DNA from: Cytobacillus firmus | GTDB lineage: Bacteria > Bacillota > Bacilli > Bacillales > Cytobacillaceae | NCBI RefSeq assembly: GCF_023612095.1 | Contig: NZ_CP086235.1 | Coordinates: forward strand, 1,323,001-1,387,000 | Direction of reading: 5' to 3' | Length of the DNA stretch: 64,000 bases | Part shown: positions 1-8,503 of the stretch, in pieces | How positions within the stretch are numbered: position 1 is the stretch's first letter | Layout: each line of letters starts with the position of its first letter | The notes under the pieces: model-generated | Databases searched by the model: none | Told to the model about the DNA's origin: nothing | Seen by the model: only the letters and a program-made list of their open reading frames with translations | Program-made: the position numbers and the translations under genes

Positions 1-281
1 CAAAAGTGAAAAAAGTTGCTGTTCTTGGGGGAGATGGAAACAAGTACTTTATGTCAGCAAAGATGAAGGGTGCTGATGTATATGTGACGGGAGACATGTA
101 TTATCATGTGGCACATGACGCTATGATGACGGGCCTGAATATTGTTGATCCCGGCCATAATGTGGAAAAGGTAATGAAAAAAGGAGTCACCCAAAAATTA
201 GCTCAGATGTGTACAGAAAAAGGGTATAACGTATCCATTTTTCCATCTGAAGTTCATACAGATCCCTTTAAATTTGTCTGA
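1..281 (+). CDS. Nif3-like dinuclear metal-centre protein, C-terminal part (YqfO family)
   Basis: The reading frame is already open at the left edge, so only about the last 92 residues are present and the start lies outside the window. The visible part carries the end of a Nif3/YqfO-type protein: a GGDGNKYF segment, then VYVTGDMYYHVAHDA, with His and Asp residues typical of the paired-metal site, and a terminal NIVDPGHNVEK stretch. Members bind two metal ions; their cellular role is poorly defined. The GTG at position 6 is internal, not a start. The gene ends at TGA just before a bidirectional hairpin shared with ispH. In B. subtilis yqfO likewise sits beside ispH (yqfP), which supports the call. 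Confidence 0.85.
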   Translation, partial: KVKKVAVLGGDGNKYFMSAKMKGADVYVTGDMYYHVAHDAMMTGLNIVDPGHNVEKVMKKGVTQKLAQMCTEKGYNVSIFPSEVHTDPFKFV

Positions 282-289
282 AAATCAAA

Positions 290-325
290 AGAACCGGCTT
301 CCCTCAGGGACCGGTTCTCTTTATA
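290..325. terminator. Bidirectional terminator between nif3-like gene and ispH
   Basis: AGAACCGG (290-297) pairs with CCGGTTCT (311-318), with an inner TCCC/GGGA extension. T-rich flanks occur on both sides, so it can end the two convergent genes. Confidence 0.75.
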
Positions 326-341
326 TGCACTTCCGTTTTTC

Positions 342-1292
342 TTATAACTTTGCTGGCTTCTTTACTTTCGGAAGTATTTTATTTAACGCCACTTTCTTCT
401 CGCGTGACCATGTGGACTCATCAGCCGGATCATATTGTTCAAGGAAAGTAATAACTTCCTTTGTAATCGGTGTCGGGGTTGAGGCTCCTGATGTAACGGC
501 AACAGTTGTAGCATCTTTAATCCAATTTACATCCAGTTCAGTAATATCAGCAATACGGTAGGCTTTTGTCCCCGCAATTTCTTCTGATACTTGTGCAAGA
601 CGATTGGAGTTATTGCTCTTAGGGTCACCTACAACGATCAATACATCGGCCTGGCCGGCTTGTTCTGCAACTGCTTCCTGGCGGACCTGGGTAGCCATGC
701 AGATTTCTTTGTGGAACTCTGCGTGAGGGTATTTTTCCTTTATCTGATCCATTACATGGACAACATCCCACTGGCTCATTGTAGTCTGATTTGTCACCAG
801 TATTTTATCAGCCTGTATGTTAAGTTCATTTACATCTTCAACAGTCTGTACTAAATGAACTGCATGAGGAGCCACTCCAACTGCACCTTCAGGTTCCGGG
901 TGGCCTTTTTTGCCAATGTAAATGATTTGAAAGCCTTCCTTTTCCTTTTCCCTGATAAGATCATGTGTCCTTGTTACATCAGGGCATGTTGCATCAAGTG
1001 TCACAAGGCCTTTTTGTTTCGCTGCTTCCCGCACTTCAGGTGATATGCCATGTGCTGTGAAAATGACAGTGCCTTTGTCGACTTTTTCCAGGATTTCTTT
1101 GCGGTCTTTTCCATCAAGTGTAACAATGCCTTCCTCTTCAAAAGCGTCTGTCACATGTTTGTTATGGACGATCATGCCCAAAATATAGATGGGTCTCGGC
1201 AAAGATGGATCAAGTGCAGCGTTCCTTGCAATAACCATTGCATCCACCACACCGTAACAATACCCCCGAGGAGAGATTTTTATGACGTTCAT
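342..1292 (-). CDS. ispH: 4-hydroxy-3-methylbut-2-enyl diphosphate reductase (IspH/LytB)
   Basis: Last enzyme of the MEP isoprenoid pathway: it reduces HMBPP to IPP and DMAPP using a [4Fe-4S] cluster in the cytosol. The 316-residue protein has the three cluster cysteines at about 12 (PRGYCYG), 103 (DATCPDV) and 198 (EICMATQ). It also has the substrate-site His43 and His81 and the [10 protein letters not shown] motif near 130-139. Length is normal for the Bacillus branch. The ATG is preceded by a good AGGAGG-type site. The partner enzyme IspG is encoded 7 kb away in the same orientation but as a separate unit. Confidence 0.97.
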   Translation of the reverse strand: MNVIKISPRGYCYGVVDAMVIARNAALDPSLPRPIYILGMIVHNKHVTDAFEEEGIVTLDGKDRKEILEKVDKGTVIFTAHGISPEVREAAKQKGLVTLDATCPDVTRTHDLIREKEKEGFQIIYIGKKGHPEPEGAVGVAPHAVHLVQTVEDVNELNIQADKILVTNQTTMSQWDVVHVMDQIKEKYPHAEFHKEICMATQVRQEAVAEQAGQADVLIVVGDPKSNNSNRLAQVSEEIAGTKAYRIADITELDVNWIKDATTVAVTSGASTPTPITKEVITFLEQYDPADESTWSREKKVALNKILPKVKKPAKL

Positions 1293-1424
1293 CGGTATAT
1301 CCTCCCTAATTAAAAGCTTATATAAGAATTGAACTGAGTCCTGTATCTAAACGGAAAAACTCCATATTGCACCTCTATTATATAAGAGATAAACCGATAA
1401 TACAAAAGTGTAATTTTTCTTACG

Positions 1425-1460
1425 GAAAAAGAAAAAAGAATGCCTCGGCATCCTTTTCTT
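1425..1460 (-). terminator. Terminator after yqfQ
   Basis: On the minus strand an 11-bp stem with one mismatch (1434-1444 with 1447-1457, loop of two bases) is followed by a T-rich tract. It overlaps the end of the yqfQ reading frame. Confidence 0.6.
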
Positions 1461-2044
1461 TAAATATATAATTTTGGTTTAGAAATGCCTTCTGCTGATG
1501 ATCGCCTGGCAGCGGGATGTTCCATATCCTGTTCCTTTTTGATGTTTTTTGGCCTTGAATTCTGTTTCTTTTTTTCTGTATTTGCCTGAGGAGATTCCGC
1601 TTTAGCTTCTGAGGCTGTCTCATCAGCTTCAGGTGCATCCTTTATGCCTCTATAAAGCTTCCACATGGCAGGAAGGTTCCTGACCAGCGGTCCATACTGC
1701 TGAACCATGGGCCCGAACTGCTGTGCTGTATTTAAGACCTTTTGAGTGTTGGTTAAAAAGCCGTTTATGGAAGATGGGTTGCTTATTGCCTGAAGGATGC
1801 CTCCGCCTGCTTGTGAGCCCCCTGCAGCTCTTGCAGCGCCCATTCCTGTTCCAGGCTGGGCATTTCCTTTTCCTAATATTTTGGAGAGCAATCCCCCTCC
1901 TCCTCGTTTCATTCCCGGAGGACCGCCCATCATAGGACCGCCCATCATTGGCCCCATGGGAGGTCTGCCCTGCATCGGGGTCATAAAAGGATGGGGATGC
2001 ATCCCTCCGCGCATAGGGGGTCTTGATCCTGGCATCATATTCAT
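1460..2044 (-). CDS. yqfQ: VrrA/YqfQ-family low-complexity protein
   Basis: A 194-residue protein of unknown function. Residues 1-50 are rich in Met, Pro, Gly and His, with repeated PMMGG/PPM units. A Gly-rich stretch (GGGGLL) follows, then a conserved-looking middle (about 80-135, ISNPSSINGFLTNTQKVL and a Gln/Pro segment) and a charged Ala/Glu/Lys tail. The composition and the position between ispH and cshB match the YqfQ/VrrA family of Bacillus, in which the repeat region varies in length. No catalytic motif is visible. The ATG at 2044 is preceded by an AGGAGG-like site. It is transcribed in the same direction as ispH. Confidence 0.75.
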   Translation of the reverse strand: MNMMPGSRPPMRGGMHPHPFMTPMQGRPPMGPMMGGPMMGGPPGMKRGGGGLLSKILGKGNAQPGTGMGAARAAGGSQAGGGILQAISNPSSINGFLTNTQKVLNTAQQFGPMVQQYGPLVRNLPAMWKLYRGIKDAPEADETASEAKAESPQANTEKKKQNSRPKNIKKEQDMEHPAARRSSAEGISKPKLYI

Positions 2045-2357
2045 TTGCCTCCTTTCACTGCATATTTCTGATTCTTAAATTAAAATTCATATTATAAAGT
2101 ATGCGTTTATCCCATTTTGGTTTAGGCATTATACAGAAGAAACCGATTTTATTTATTAAAATCACCTAAAAAGCTCATCATAAAAATATAAATGCCTGTT
2201 TGAGTGGTTATTTACAGGAAACTTTATTATAATAACAGGATGTAAGAAAAGCTCGGAACCAGCAAGTTGCAGTTGATACTAGTAGATCTTACTCACTAAT
2301 TTATGTTTCGGTGCAGCCTGAACCCAGGCGAATCTGGATAATTGAGGAGTTTTTTAT
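2045..2357. other. Intergenic leader between divergent yqfQ and cshB
   Basis: This 313-base gap should hold both promoters. A TATAAT at 2228-2233 (plus strand) is a plausible -10 for cshB, but no convincing -35 lies 16-18 bases upstream. If used, it would give a cshB leader of about 115 bases. I see no ORF, no known riboswitch signature and no repeat. Confidence 0.35.
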
Positions 2358-3668
2358 ATGAACGAAACGAAATTCGACCGATTTAATTTTAAGCCATTTA
2401 TTATAGAAGCGGTTAAAGATTTTGGCTTTTTTGAGCCGACAGAAATTCAGGAAAGAATGATCCCTGCCGTGCTGAAGGGTGAAAGTGCAATAGGACAATC
2501 ACAGACAGGTACAGGAAAAACGCACTCATATGTGCTGCCTATCCTCCAAAAGGTTGATCCTTCCCGCCAGGAGGTGCAGGCTATTATTACAGCTCCAACC
2601 AGGGAGCTTGCCAATCAGATATATCATGAAATTCTTAAGGTTACAGAGCATTGCCAGGTGGGAGAAGAAATAACAGCACGCTGCTATATTGGCGGTACGG
2701 ACAAGCAGAGAACCATTGAAAAGCTTAAAAAACAGCCTCATGTGGTTGTAGGCACACCGGGAAGAATCAATGACCTTGTCAAAGAACAGGCATTGTTTGT
2801 GCATACTGCCGAAATCCTTATTGTGGATGAAGCAGATTTAATGCTTGATATGGGGTTCATTGAAGATGTTGATCAGATTGCAGCGAGGATGCCGGAGAAG
2901 CTCCAGATGCTGGTTTTCTCAGCTACCATTCCAGAGAAGCTGAAGCCTTTCCTGAAAAAATACATGGAAAATCCTAAATATGTTCACGTCGAGCCTAAGC
3001 AGGCCACAGCAGCCAATATTGAGCACTGGCTTCTGCCATCCAAACACCGCAATAAAGTGGAGCTGGTCTATCAGGCACTGACTTCCTTAAATCCTTACTT
3101 AGCCATTGTTTTCACTAACACCAAGAAAAAGGCAGATGAAGTGGCAGATGGATTAATCAGCAAAGGCCTGAAAGTCGGACGTATCCACGGGGACCTTAAC
3201 CCGCGTGAAAGAAAGAAAATGATGAAGCAGATTCTCGACCTTGAGTTTCAATACATTGTGGCTACAGACCTGGCTGCCCGGGGCATTGATATACAGGGAA
3301 TCAGCCATGTAATTAACTATGAGCTTCCAACTGATCTTGATTTTTATATACATCGGGTTGGGCGTACAGCGCGTGCAGGTTTCTCAGGAATTGCTGTAAC
3401 AGTGTATGAGATTTCCGATGAGGATGCATTAAACAGGCTTGAAAAAATGGGGATCGAATTCAGGCACAAAGATCTGCAAAAAGGTGAATGGACAGATCTG
3501 GATAATCGAAACAAGCGAAAAACGAGACAGAAACAAACAGATGACATTGATAAAAAAGCCGCTTCATTGGTGAAAAAACCGAAAAAAGTAAAACCGGGCT
3601 ACAAAAAGAAAATGAAATGGGAAATGGACAAAATAAAAAAACGCGAAAGAAGAATCAAGCGTAAATAA
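2358..3668 (+). CDS. cshB: DEAD-box ATP-dependent RNA helicase CshB
   Basis: Unwinds RNA using ATP; in B. subtilis CshB (YqfR) is linked to mRNA turnover, ribosome assembly and cold growth. The 436-residue protein shows the full motif set: the Q motif around 20-33 (FEPTEIQERMIP), motif I QTGTGKT near 48, motif II DEAD near 155, motif III SAT near 187 and motif VI HRVGRTARAG near 331. A strongly basic tail (about 375-436, Lys/Arg clusters) is a likely RNA-binding extension. The ATG follows GAGGAG. It sits 24 bases upstream of nfo, in the same order as B. subtilis. Confidence 0.95.
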   Translation: MNETKFDRFNFKPFIIEAVKDFGFFEPTEIQERMIPAVLKGESAIGQSQTGTGKTHSYVLPILQKVDPSRQEVQAIITAPTRELANQIYHEILKVTEHCQVGEEITARCYIGGTDKQRTIEKLKKQPHVVVGTPGRINDLVKEQALFVHTAEILIVDEADLMLDMGFIEDVDQIAARMPEKLQMLVFSATIPEKLKPFLKKYMENPKYVHVEPKQATAANIEHWLLPSKHRNKVELVYQALTSLNPYLAIVFTNTKKKADEVADGLISKGLKVGRIHGDLNPRERKKMMKQILDLEFQYIVATDLAARGIDIQGISHVINYELPTDLDFYIHRVGRTARAGFSGIAVTVYEISDEDALNRLEKMGIEFRHKDLQKGEWTDLDNRNKRKTRQKQTDDIDKKAASLVKKPKKVKPGYKKKMKWEMDKIKKRERRIKRK

Positions 3669-3692
3669 AGAATCAAAGGGAGAGGTATTGTC

Positions 3693-4586
3693 ATGCTGAA
3701 AATTGGATCACATGTTTCCATGAGCGGGAAAAAAATGCTTTTAGCAGCAAGTGAAGAAGCTGTTTCATATGGCTCCAATACATTTATGATCTATACAGGA
3801 GCTCCGCAAAACACAAGAAGAAAAAAAATCGAAGATTTGAACATTGAAGCCGGACTGAAGCATATGGCAGAGAACGGGATTGCTGATATTGTTGTACATG
3901 CTCCATATATAATCAATATCGGGAATACTTCAAACCCTTCAACATTTGAATTAGGCGTTAATTTTCTTCGCTCTGAAATTGACCGCACCGAAGCGATTGG
4001 AGCTAAGCAGATCGTTCTCCATCCCGGTGCCCATGTTGGAGCAGGGTCAGAGGCCGGCATCAAAAAGATCGTAGAAGGCTTAAATGAAGTCTTAAACGGC
4101 GAAGAAAATGTGCAGATCGCACTTGAGACCATGGCCGGAAAAGGGTCGGAATGCGGGAGATCCTTTGAAGAGCTGGCTATGATTATTGAGGGAGTCAATT
4201 ATAACAACCACTTATCTGTATGCTTTGATACTTGCCATACACATGATGCAGGATATGACATTGTGAATGATTTCGACGGGGTATTGGAAGAATTCGATAA
4301 GGTTGTTGGACTTGACCGCCTGAAAGTTCTCCATATTAATGACAGCAAGAATGAGCGCGGAATGCGTAAAGACCGCCATGCAAATATCGGCTTCGGCCAC
4401 ATCGGCTTCAGCGCATTAAATTACATTGTACATCATCCTCAATTAAAGGATATCCCTAAAATTCTGGAGACTCCTTATGTTGGTGAAGATAAAAATAATA
4501 AAAAAGCCCCTTATAAACATGAAATTGAAATGCTTCGCAGCCAGGAATTCAATGAAAGCTTATTAGAAGCTATTACGGCTGTATAA
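3693..4586 (+). CDS. nfo: Endonuclease IV (AP endonuclease)
   Basis: Cuts DNA 5' to abasic sites in base-excision repair, using a three-zinc active site. The 297-residue TIM-barrel protein has the family signatures in order: HVSMSGK near the N-terminus, LHPGAH near 109, [10 protein letters not shown] near 145, [13 protein letters not shown] near 175, [16 protein letters not shown] near 215 and ILETP near 262. These supply the His, Glu and Asp zinc ligands. A GGGAGAGG site precedes the ATG. It is probably cotranscribed with cshB and ends at a strong hairpin. In B. subtilis nfo (yqfS) is known as a spore DNA-repair enzyme. Confidence 0.96.
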   Translation: MLKIGSHVSMSGKKMLLAASEEAVSYGSNTFMIYTGAPQNTRRKKIEDLNIEAGLKHMAENGIADIVVHAPYIINIGNTSNPSTFELGVNFLRSEIDRTEAIGAKQIVLHPGAHVGAGSEAGIKKIVEGLNEVLNGEENVQIALETMAGKGSECGRSFEELAMIIEGVNYNNHLSVCFDTCHTHDAGYDIVNDFDGVLEEFDKVVGLDRLKVLHINDSKNERGMRKDRHANIGFGHIGFSALNYIVHHPQLKDIPKILETPYVGEDKNNKKAPYKHEIEMLRSQEFNESLLEAITAV

Positions 4587-4593
4587 ACATAGT

Positions 4594-4626
4594 AAAAAGC
4601 TGTGCCTGGACTGCACAGCTTTTTTG
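4594..4626 (+). terminator. Terminator after nfo
   Basis: AAAAGCTGTGC (4595-4605) pairs with GCACAGCTTTT (4613-4623), followed by further Ts. The complementary A-tract upstream may let it also end the convergent yqfT. Confidence 0.85.
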
Positions 4627-4653
4627 CTTGAGTTAAGTATCATTAGTGAAGTT

Positions 4654-4914
4654 CTATTTTGTAAATTGCAAAAATAGCCTGTTTACTTCCCTTGCAGTTT
4701 CCGGGCCGGCAATCCTGGCAATTTCCTTTATGATTTTTGTCCTTTCACGGTCATCAAAGATGTTTACCTGCTTGCCTCTCAAATGATCTGCAATTTTCTG
4801 GGCCTGTGCTTTTGTAATCTGGATGTTGAACTGCTCTCCATATTTTAATAATTCATCTGCTGTTATATTGCTTAATTTATGATTAATGATGTTTTCGAAT
4901 ATTTTCATTTTCAT
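4654..4914 (-). CDS. yqfT: DUF2624 protein (YqfT)
   Basis: A small (about 85 residues), mostly helical protein of unknown function, with a KIFENIINHKL start and a middle part containing DELLKYGEQF and ADHLRGKQVNIFD. The sequence type and the place next to nfo match the YqfT/DUF2624 family of Bacillaceae. Three closely spaced starts are possible: GTG 4917, ATG 4914 and ATG 4908. GAGGAG lies just upstream, and its spacing would suit the ATG at 4908 as well. No membrane segment or signal peptide is seen. It is a single-gene unit convergent with nfo. Confidence 0.75.
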   Translation of the reverse strand: MKMKIFENIINHKLSNITADELLKYGEQFNIQITKAQAQKIADHLRGKQVNIFDDRERTKIIKEIARIAGPETAREVNRLFLQFTK

Positions 4915-4995
4915 CACTCCTCCTCAGTACTTTATGAGTGAAGAATGTGAATAGTGACAATAAGTTTTAAGATTTACTATAAAAAAGCATGTACC

Positions 4996-5050
4996 TTTAC
5001 TTTAAATTGAGGTTCCTGTATACTGTGTTAGTAAATCGTAATGATTCTTA
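4996..5050 (+). promoter_or_regulatory. znuC promoter with overlapping Zur box
   Basis: A SigA-type promoter is visible: TTTACT (4996-5001), 17 bases, TATACT (5019-5024). Just downstream, TCGTAATGATTCTTA (5036-5050) matches the Bacillus Zur operator TCGTAATNATTACGA at 11 of 14 defined positions, with the left half-site perfect. The operator covers the start region, as expected for zinc repression of the transporter genes that follow. The zur gene itself is the third gene downstream. Confidence 0.7.
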
Positions 5051-5068
5051 ATATGTAAGGTGATAAAA

Positions 5069-5863
5069 ATGGCACAGCCAATAATTGAAATAACTCATGT
5101 TTCTTATAGATATGAGAAAGAGAATGTTCTTGAGGATATCAATCTGACCATTAATTCAGGAGATTTTCTCGGAATTGTAGGTCCTAATGGGTCAGGTAAA
5201 TCAACCCTTTTAAAGCTTATTCTGAATTTGCTTAAAGTGCAGAAGGGGAGCGTCAAACTGTTCGGCCAGGAAATCAGCCGATTTAAGGATTGGCAGAATA
5301 TTGGATTTGTTTCTCAAAAGGCAAATTCATTTAATACAGGATTCCCGGCAACAGTCTTTGAAGTCGTTTCAAGCGGCCTTACAAAGAAGCTGGGGCTTTT
5401 TAAATTTATGGGCAAGGCCGATCAGGCAAAAGTTATGCATGCAATTGAATCTGTTGGCATGCATGAGTATGCAGGACGTAATATTGGCGAGCTTTCAGGC
5501 GGGCAGCAGCAGCGGGTCTTCATCGCCCGTGCATTGGTAAGCGACCCTAAATTATTAATATTGGATGAACCTACAGTAGGTGTGGATGTGAAAAATGTTC
5601 AGTCCTTTTATGAAATGCTGGATGATTTAAATAAGGAGCTGGGCATTACTTTATTGCTTGTTACGCATGATATTGGGACAATTTCTGATAAAGTCACTCA
5701 TGTGGCTTGCCTGAATAAAAATTTGCATTTCCATGGAAATACAGCAGAATTCGAAAGCTTGAATATAAATGAAATGTCGGAAATCTACGGACATGATGTA
5801 CATGTCCTGACACATAACCATGATCACCATCACCACCATCACGATAAAGGAGCAGGCAGATGA
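5069..5863 (+). CDS. znuC: Zinc ABC transporter ATP-binding protein (ZnuC)
   Basis: Drives high-affinity zinc import by hydrolysing ATP on the inner face of the membrane. The 264-residue protein has Walker A GPNGSGKST near 40, signature LSGGQQQR near 143 and Walker B LLILDEP near 164, followed by LLVTHD. An unusual tail (about 245-264) holds a six-His run with extra His residues, which could bind zinc. I place the start at ATG 5069 because AAGGTGAT sits just upstream; a GTG at 5060 would have no site. It overlaps znuB by ATGA. A manganese or iron transporter is possible, but the Zur box and zur gene favour zinc. Confidence 0.88.
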   Translation: MAQPIIEITHVSYRYEKENVLEDINLTINSGDFLGIVGPNGSGKSTLLKLILNLLKVQKGSVKLFGQEISRFKDWQNIGFVSQKANSFNTGFPATVFEVVSSGLTKKLGLFKFMGKADQAKVMHAIESVGMHEYAGRNIGELSGGQQQRVFIARALVSDPKLLILDEPTVGVDVKNVQSFYEMLDDLNKELGITLLLVTHDIGTISDKVTHVACLNKNLHFHGNTAEFESLNINEMSEIYGHDVHVLTHNHDHHHHHHDKGAGR

Positions 5864-6702
5864 TTTCGGGAATCCTTCAATATGAATTTTTACAAAATGC
5901 TTTTTTAACTGGAATGATCATCGGGATCATTGCGCCTCTTCTTGGTGTGTTTATTGTTGTGAGAAGGCTATCCTTAATTGCTGATGCTTTAAGTCATGTC
6001 ACACTTGCAGGGATCGCTGCAAGCCTGCTGCTCGAAAAGAAATTTATCGGACTGAGCGGTTTGAATCCTTTGTATATGGGGATGGCTTTTTCAGTAGCCG
6101 GGTCGCTGTTTATTGAAAAGCTGAGAGCTGTTTATAAGCACTATCAGGAACTGGCTATTCCCATTATATTATCTGGCGGCATTGGGCTTGGAGTCATATT
6201 CATTTCACTGGCTGATGGATTCAATACAGATTTATTCAGTTATCTGTTTGGCAGCGTCAGTGCAGTAAGCCGGCTTGATTTATGGACTATTTTGATTATC
6301 AGCGTGCTTGTCATTGCACTTGTGGTCCTGCTCTATAAAGAACTGTTCTTGCTGTCATTTGATGAAGAGCATGCCAAGGCATCCGGAATAGCTGCTAAAA
6401 GTGTCCACTTCATTTTTATTGTGATGGTGGCCCTGGTAATAGCTGCTTCCATGAGAATAGTGGGTATTTTATTAGTTTCCTCCCTTATGACATTGCCGGT
6501 TGCTGCGAGCATCAGAATTGCAAAAGGATTCAAGCAGACCATTTTCCTGTCCATGCTTTTTGGTGAAGTATCAGTTCTGGGCGGATTGACAATTTCCTAC
6601 TATATTGATTTGGCGCCGGGCGGAACAATCGTCATGATTGCGGTATTAATACTGATTGTAACAATATTGCTGAAAAAACTTGCGGGCATGAGGCCGGCAT
6701 AA
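5860..6702 (+). CDS. znuB: Zinc ABC transporter permease (ZnuB)
   Basis: Membrane channel of the zinc importer, ABC-3 family. The 280-residue protein is almost all hydrophobic, with roughly eight membrane segments. It contains the family's LGVFIVVRRLSLIADALSHV loop near 23-42, and the DEEHAKASGI segment near 170 that contacts the ATPase. Its ATG overlaps the znuC stop, so the two are translationally coupled. No gene for the substrate-binding lipoprotein ZnuA is present in this operon; it must be encoded elsewhere if the importer is complete. Confidence 0.9.
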   Translation: MISGILQYEFLQNAFLTGMIIGIIAPLLGVFIVVRRLSLIADALSHVTLAGIAASLLLEKKFIGLSGLNPLYMGMAFSVAGSLFIEKLRAVYKHYQELAIPIILSGGIGLGVIFISLADGFNTDLFSYLFGSVSAVSRLDLWTILIISVLVIALVVLLYKELFLLSFDEEHAKASGIAAKSVHFIFIVMVALVIAASMRIVGILLVSSLMTLPVAASIRIAKGFKQTIFLSMLFGEVSVLGGLTISYYIDLAPGGTIVMIAVLILIVTILLKKLAGMRPA

Positions 6703-6756
6703 ATGTGATTGAATTTCTATCCCGAATGATTTAAGAGCAAAAAAGAGGTGGAAAGA

Positions 6757-7167
6757 ATGAATGTTGATGAAGCCATGCAGCTTTTAAAGGATAAAGGCTA
6801 TAAGCATACGGGGAAAAGGGAAGAGATGCTTCAGCTGTTTGCTGACAGTGATAAATATATAACGGCTAAAGATGTTCTCGAGAAAATGAAAGATAATTAC
6901 CCTGGACTAAGTTTTGATACCATTTACAGAAATTTATCGTTATTCGTTGAACTGGGTATTTTTGAAATGACAGAGCTGTCAGGCGAAAAACACTTCCGCT
7001 TTACGTGCTCTCATGATCATCATCATCATCATTTTATATGCCTGGATTGCGGAAAGACGAAAGAAATTGAAGTCTGTCCTATGAAACAGGTGCAGGAAAA
7101 TCTAAAGGGATATGATGTTTCAGGACATAAGTTTGAAATATATGGGAAATGCCCGGAGTGTTTTTAA
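6757..7167 (+). CDS. zur: Fur-family zinc uptake regulator (Zur)
   Basis: Zinc-sensing repressor of zinc import genes. The 136-residue protein has an N-terminal winged helix (about 1-80, with KREEMLQLF and [14 protein letters not shown]) and a C-terminal dimerisation domain. The structural zinc site is given by CLDCGK and CPECF. Regulatory-site residues are likely in the HDHHHHH run near 90-97. It is annotated as Zur rather than Fur or PerR from position (yqfV place in B. subtilis), the linked znuCB genes and the Zur box upstream. ATG 6757 is preferred over GTG 6748 because GAGGTGG is spaced correctly for it. Confidence 0.88.
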   Translation: MNVDEAMQLLKDKGYKHTGKREEMLQLFADSDKYITAKDVLEKMKDNYPGLSFDTIYRNLSLFVELGIFEMTELSGEKHFRFTCSHDHHHHHFICLDCGKTKEIEVCPMKQVQENLKGYDVSGHKFEIYGKCPECF

Positions 7168-7175
7168 TACTGGAA

Positions 7176-7217
7176 CAAAAAAAGAAGCATGGAGCTATTT
7201 TTCCATGCTTCTTTTTT
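7176..7217. terminator. Bidirectional terminator between zur and yqfW
   Basis: AAAAGAAGCATGG pairs with CCATGCTTCTTTT around a 10-base loop. A-tract and T-tract flanks make it usable from both strands. It overlaps the last codons of yqfW. Confidence 0.85.
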
Positions 7218-7779
7218 GCTGAAGCCAATCTTCTGCCCATGCATTGGCTTCCTTCCAGTTTCGGACTCTAATGACGCCATTGGGAAGGGGATCCTGATTA
7301 TAGGGTGTATCGAATAAAATGACAGGAATTCCGCAAGCCTCATGGATCATGACCGCATTATCATGCTTGTCTTCCAAAAAGATATCCACCTCATACTTTT
7401 TGGCAGCTTCAATTTTATCATGGTTTCCGATTAGTTCGATATGATCAAACTCTAAAGTGTTCTCTAAAAACCATTCTTCTGTTACTTGCTGCAGGTGAGA
7501 GCCCCTGGCACTTATAAAATACAATTCATGCTCCCGTTTCCATTTGGTCAAAACTTCTTTTGCGCCCTTCGCCAGGGGGGATTCTTTGTAGATAATGGGC
7601 TCATTTTCATAAAACCACTGTGCAAATTGTTCTTCTGAGATCGTTACTAAAGGTGTTAAATCATATTGCTTAATATCATTTAAAGTAATACTCAAATTAA
7701 ATGCATCATTTAAATATGGAACCATTGCTTCAGGGCTGGTAACCGTTCCGTCTATATCGATGCCAAAGCGCTTCTTCAT
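7195..7779 (-). CDS. yqfW: HAD-family putative nucleotidase (YqfW)
   Basis: A 194-residue haloacid-dehalogenase-fold protein, probably hydrolysing a phosphate ester such as a nucleoside monophosphate; the substrate is not known from sequence. The catalytic DIDGTVTSPE motif lies at residues 8-17, followed by a helical cap. FISARGS near 95 supplies the second motif and DIFLEDKHDNA near 132 supplies the acidic motif IV. The family resembles 5'(3')-deoxyribonucleotidases and B. subtilis YqfW. A clear AAAGGAG site precedes the ATG. It is a single gene, convergent with zur. Confidence 0.82.
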   Translation of the reverse strand: MKKRFGIDIDGTVTSPEAMVPYLNDAFNLSITLNDIKQYDLTPLVTISEEQFAQWFYENEPIIYKESPLAKGAKEVLTKWKREHELYFISARGSHLQQVTEEWFLENTLEFDHIELIGNHDKIEAAKKYEVDIFLEDKHDNAVMIHEACGIPVILFDTPYNQDPLPNGVIRVRNWKEANAWAEDWLQQKRSMEK

Positions 7780-7963
7780 TATAATAATCTCCTTTAATGC
7801 ATATATCCCTTATCTTAACAAAAGTCATGGCCTTGCAAAAGAGTGTTGCAGTTCATGTTTGACAGTTAAACATTAACATCTTAAAAAAGCCTTTTATCGC
7901 AAACACTATAAATGCTCCATTAAGCAATATTTTTTAGGAACACAGCAAAGAAAGAGAGGGATC

Positions 7964-8428
7964 ATGATGGCAGACCGAGATCGCACCAATGAAGAGTATG
8001 ACCTCCGATACAGTGAGCGAATTGGTGAAGCAGATGCAGCAGATTATTCAGAAGAAGCTGCTGCAGAAATAGCGGCGCCGGGTGTCTATGACAGGTCGCT
8101 TGATCGGGATGAGGAAATCGAAAAAGAAGCAGTTCAGGCCAATTATTCTGAGGAGACCTCTGCAGAAATAGCAGCACCAGGTGTCTACAATAGATCATTG
8201 GACAGGGATGATGAGAATGAAACCGCTGCAGCCGGCAGAGGAGTCGGTTATGCAGCCCTGGCACTTTCCATTTTATCTTTGTTTGTGCTGCCGGTTCTTT
8301 TTGGAGCAACAGGAATTGTCCTTGGTTTTATCGCAAGAAGAAGGGGTTCAGAAAGCCTTGGAGGCTGGGCGATTGCCATAGGAGCGATTTCCATTATTGT
8401 CGGTATGTTTATACTGCCGTTTTTTTAG
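7964..8428 (+). CDS. yqfX: Small membrane protein with duplicated acidic motif (YqfX)
   Basis: Function unknown. The 154-residue protein has a hydrophilic acidic N-terminal half. It contains two near-identical 24-residue units (about 28-51 and 61-84), each beginning YSEE and holding EIAAPGVY and RSLDRD. The C-terminal half (about 94-154) has two or three hydrophobic segments joined by an FIARRRGSE loop, so the protein is probably anchored with its repeats outside the bilayer. The position between yqfW and ispG and the domain layout match YqfX of B. subtilis. ATG 7964 or 7967 can be used, behind AGAGAGGG. Confidence 0.72.
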   Translation: MMADRDRTNEEYDLRYSERIGEADAADYSEEAAAEIAAPGVYDRSLDRDEEIEKEAVQANYSEETSAEIAAPGVYNRSLDRDDENETAAAGRGVGYAALALSILSLFVLPVLFGATGIVLGFIARRRGSESLGGWAIAIGAISIIVGMFILPFF

Positions 8429-8433
8429 AAAAT

Positions 8434-8475
8434 AAAAAGCCTGGAACCAAATTAAATTTGGAAACCAGGCTTTTT
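8434..8475. terminator. Bidirectional terminator between yqfX and ispG
   Basis: AAAAAGCCTGG (8434-8444) pairs with CCAGGCTTTTT (8465-8475) around a 20-base loop that can itself fold. Confidence 0.8.
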
Positions 8476-8503
8476 CTCTGTTTAATTTATTGTGGTTTTT
8501 TTT

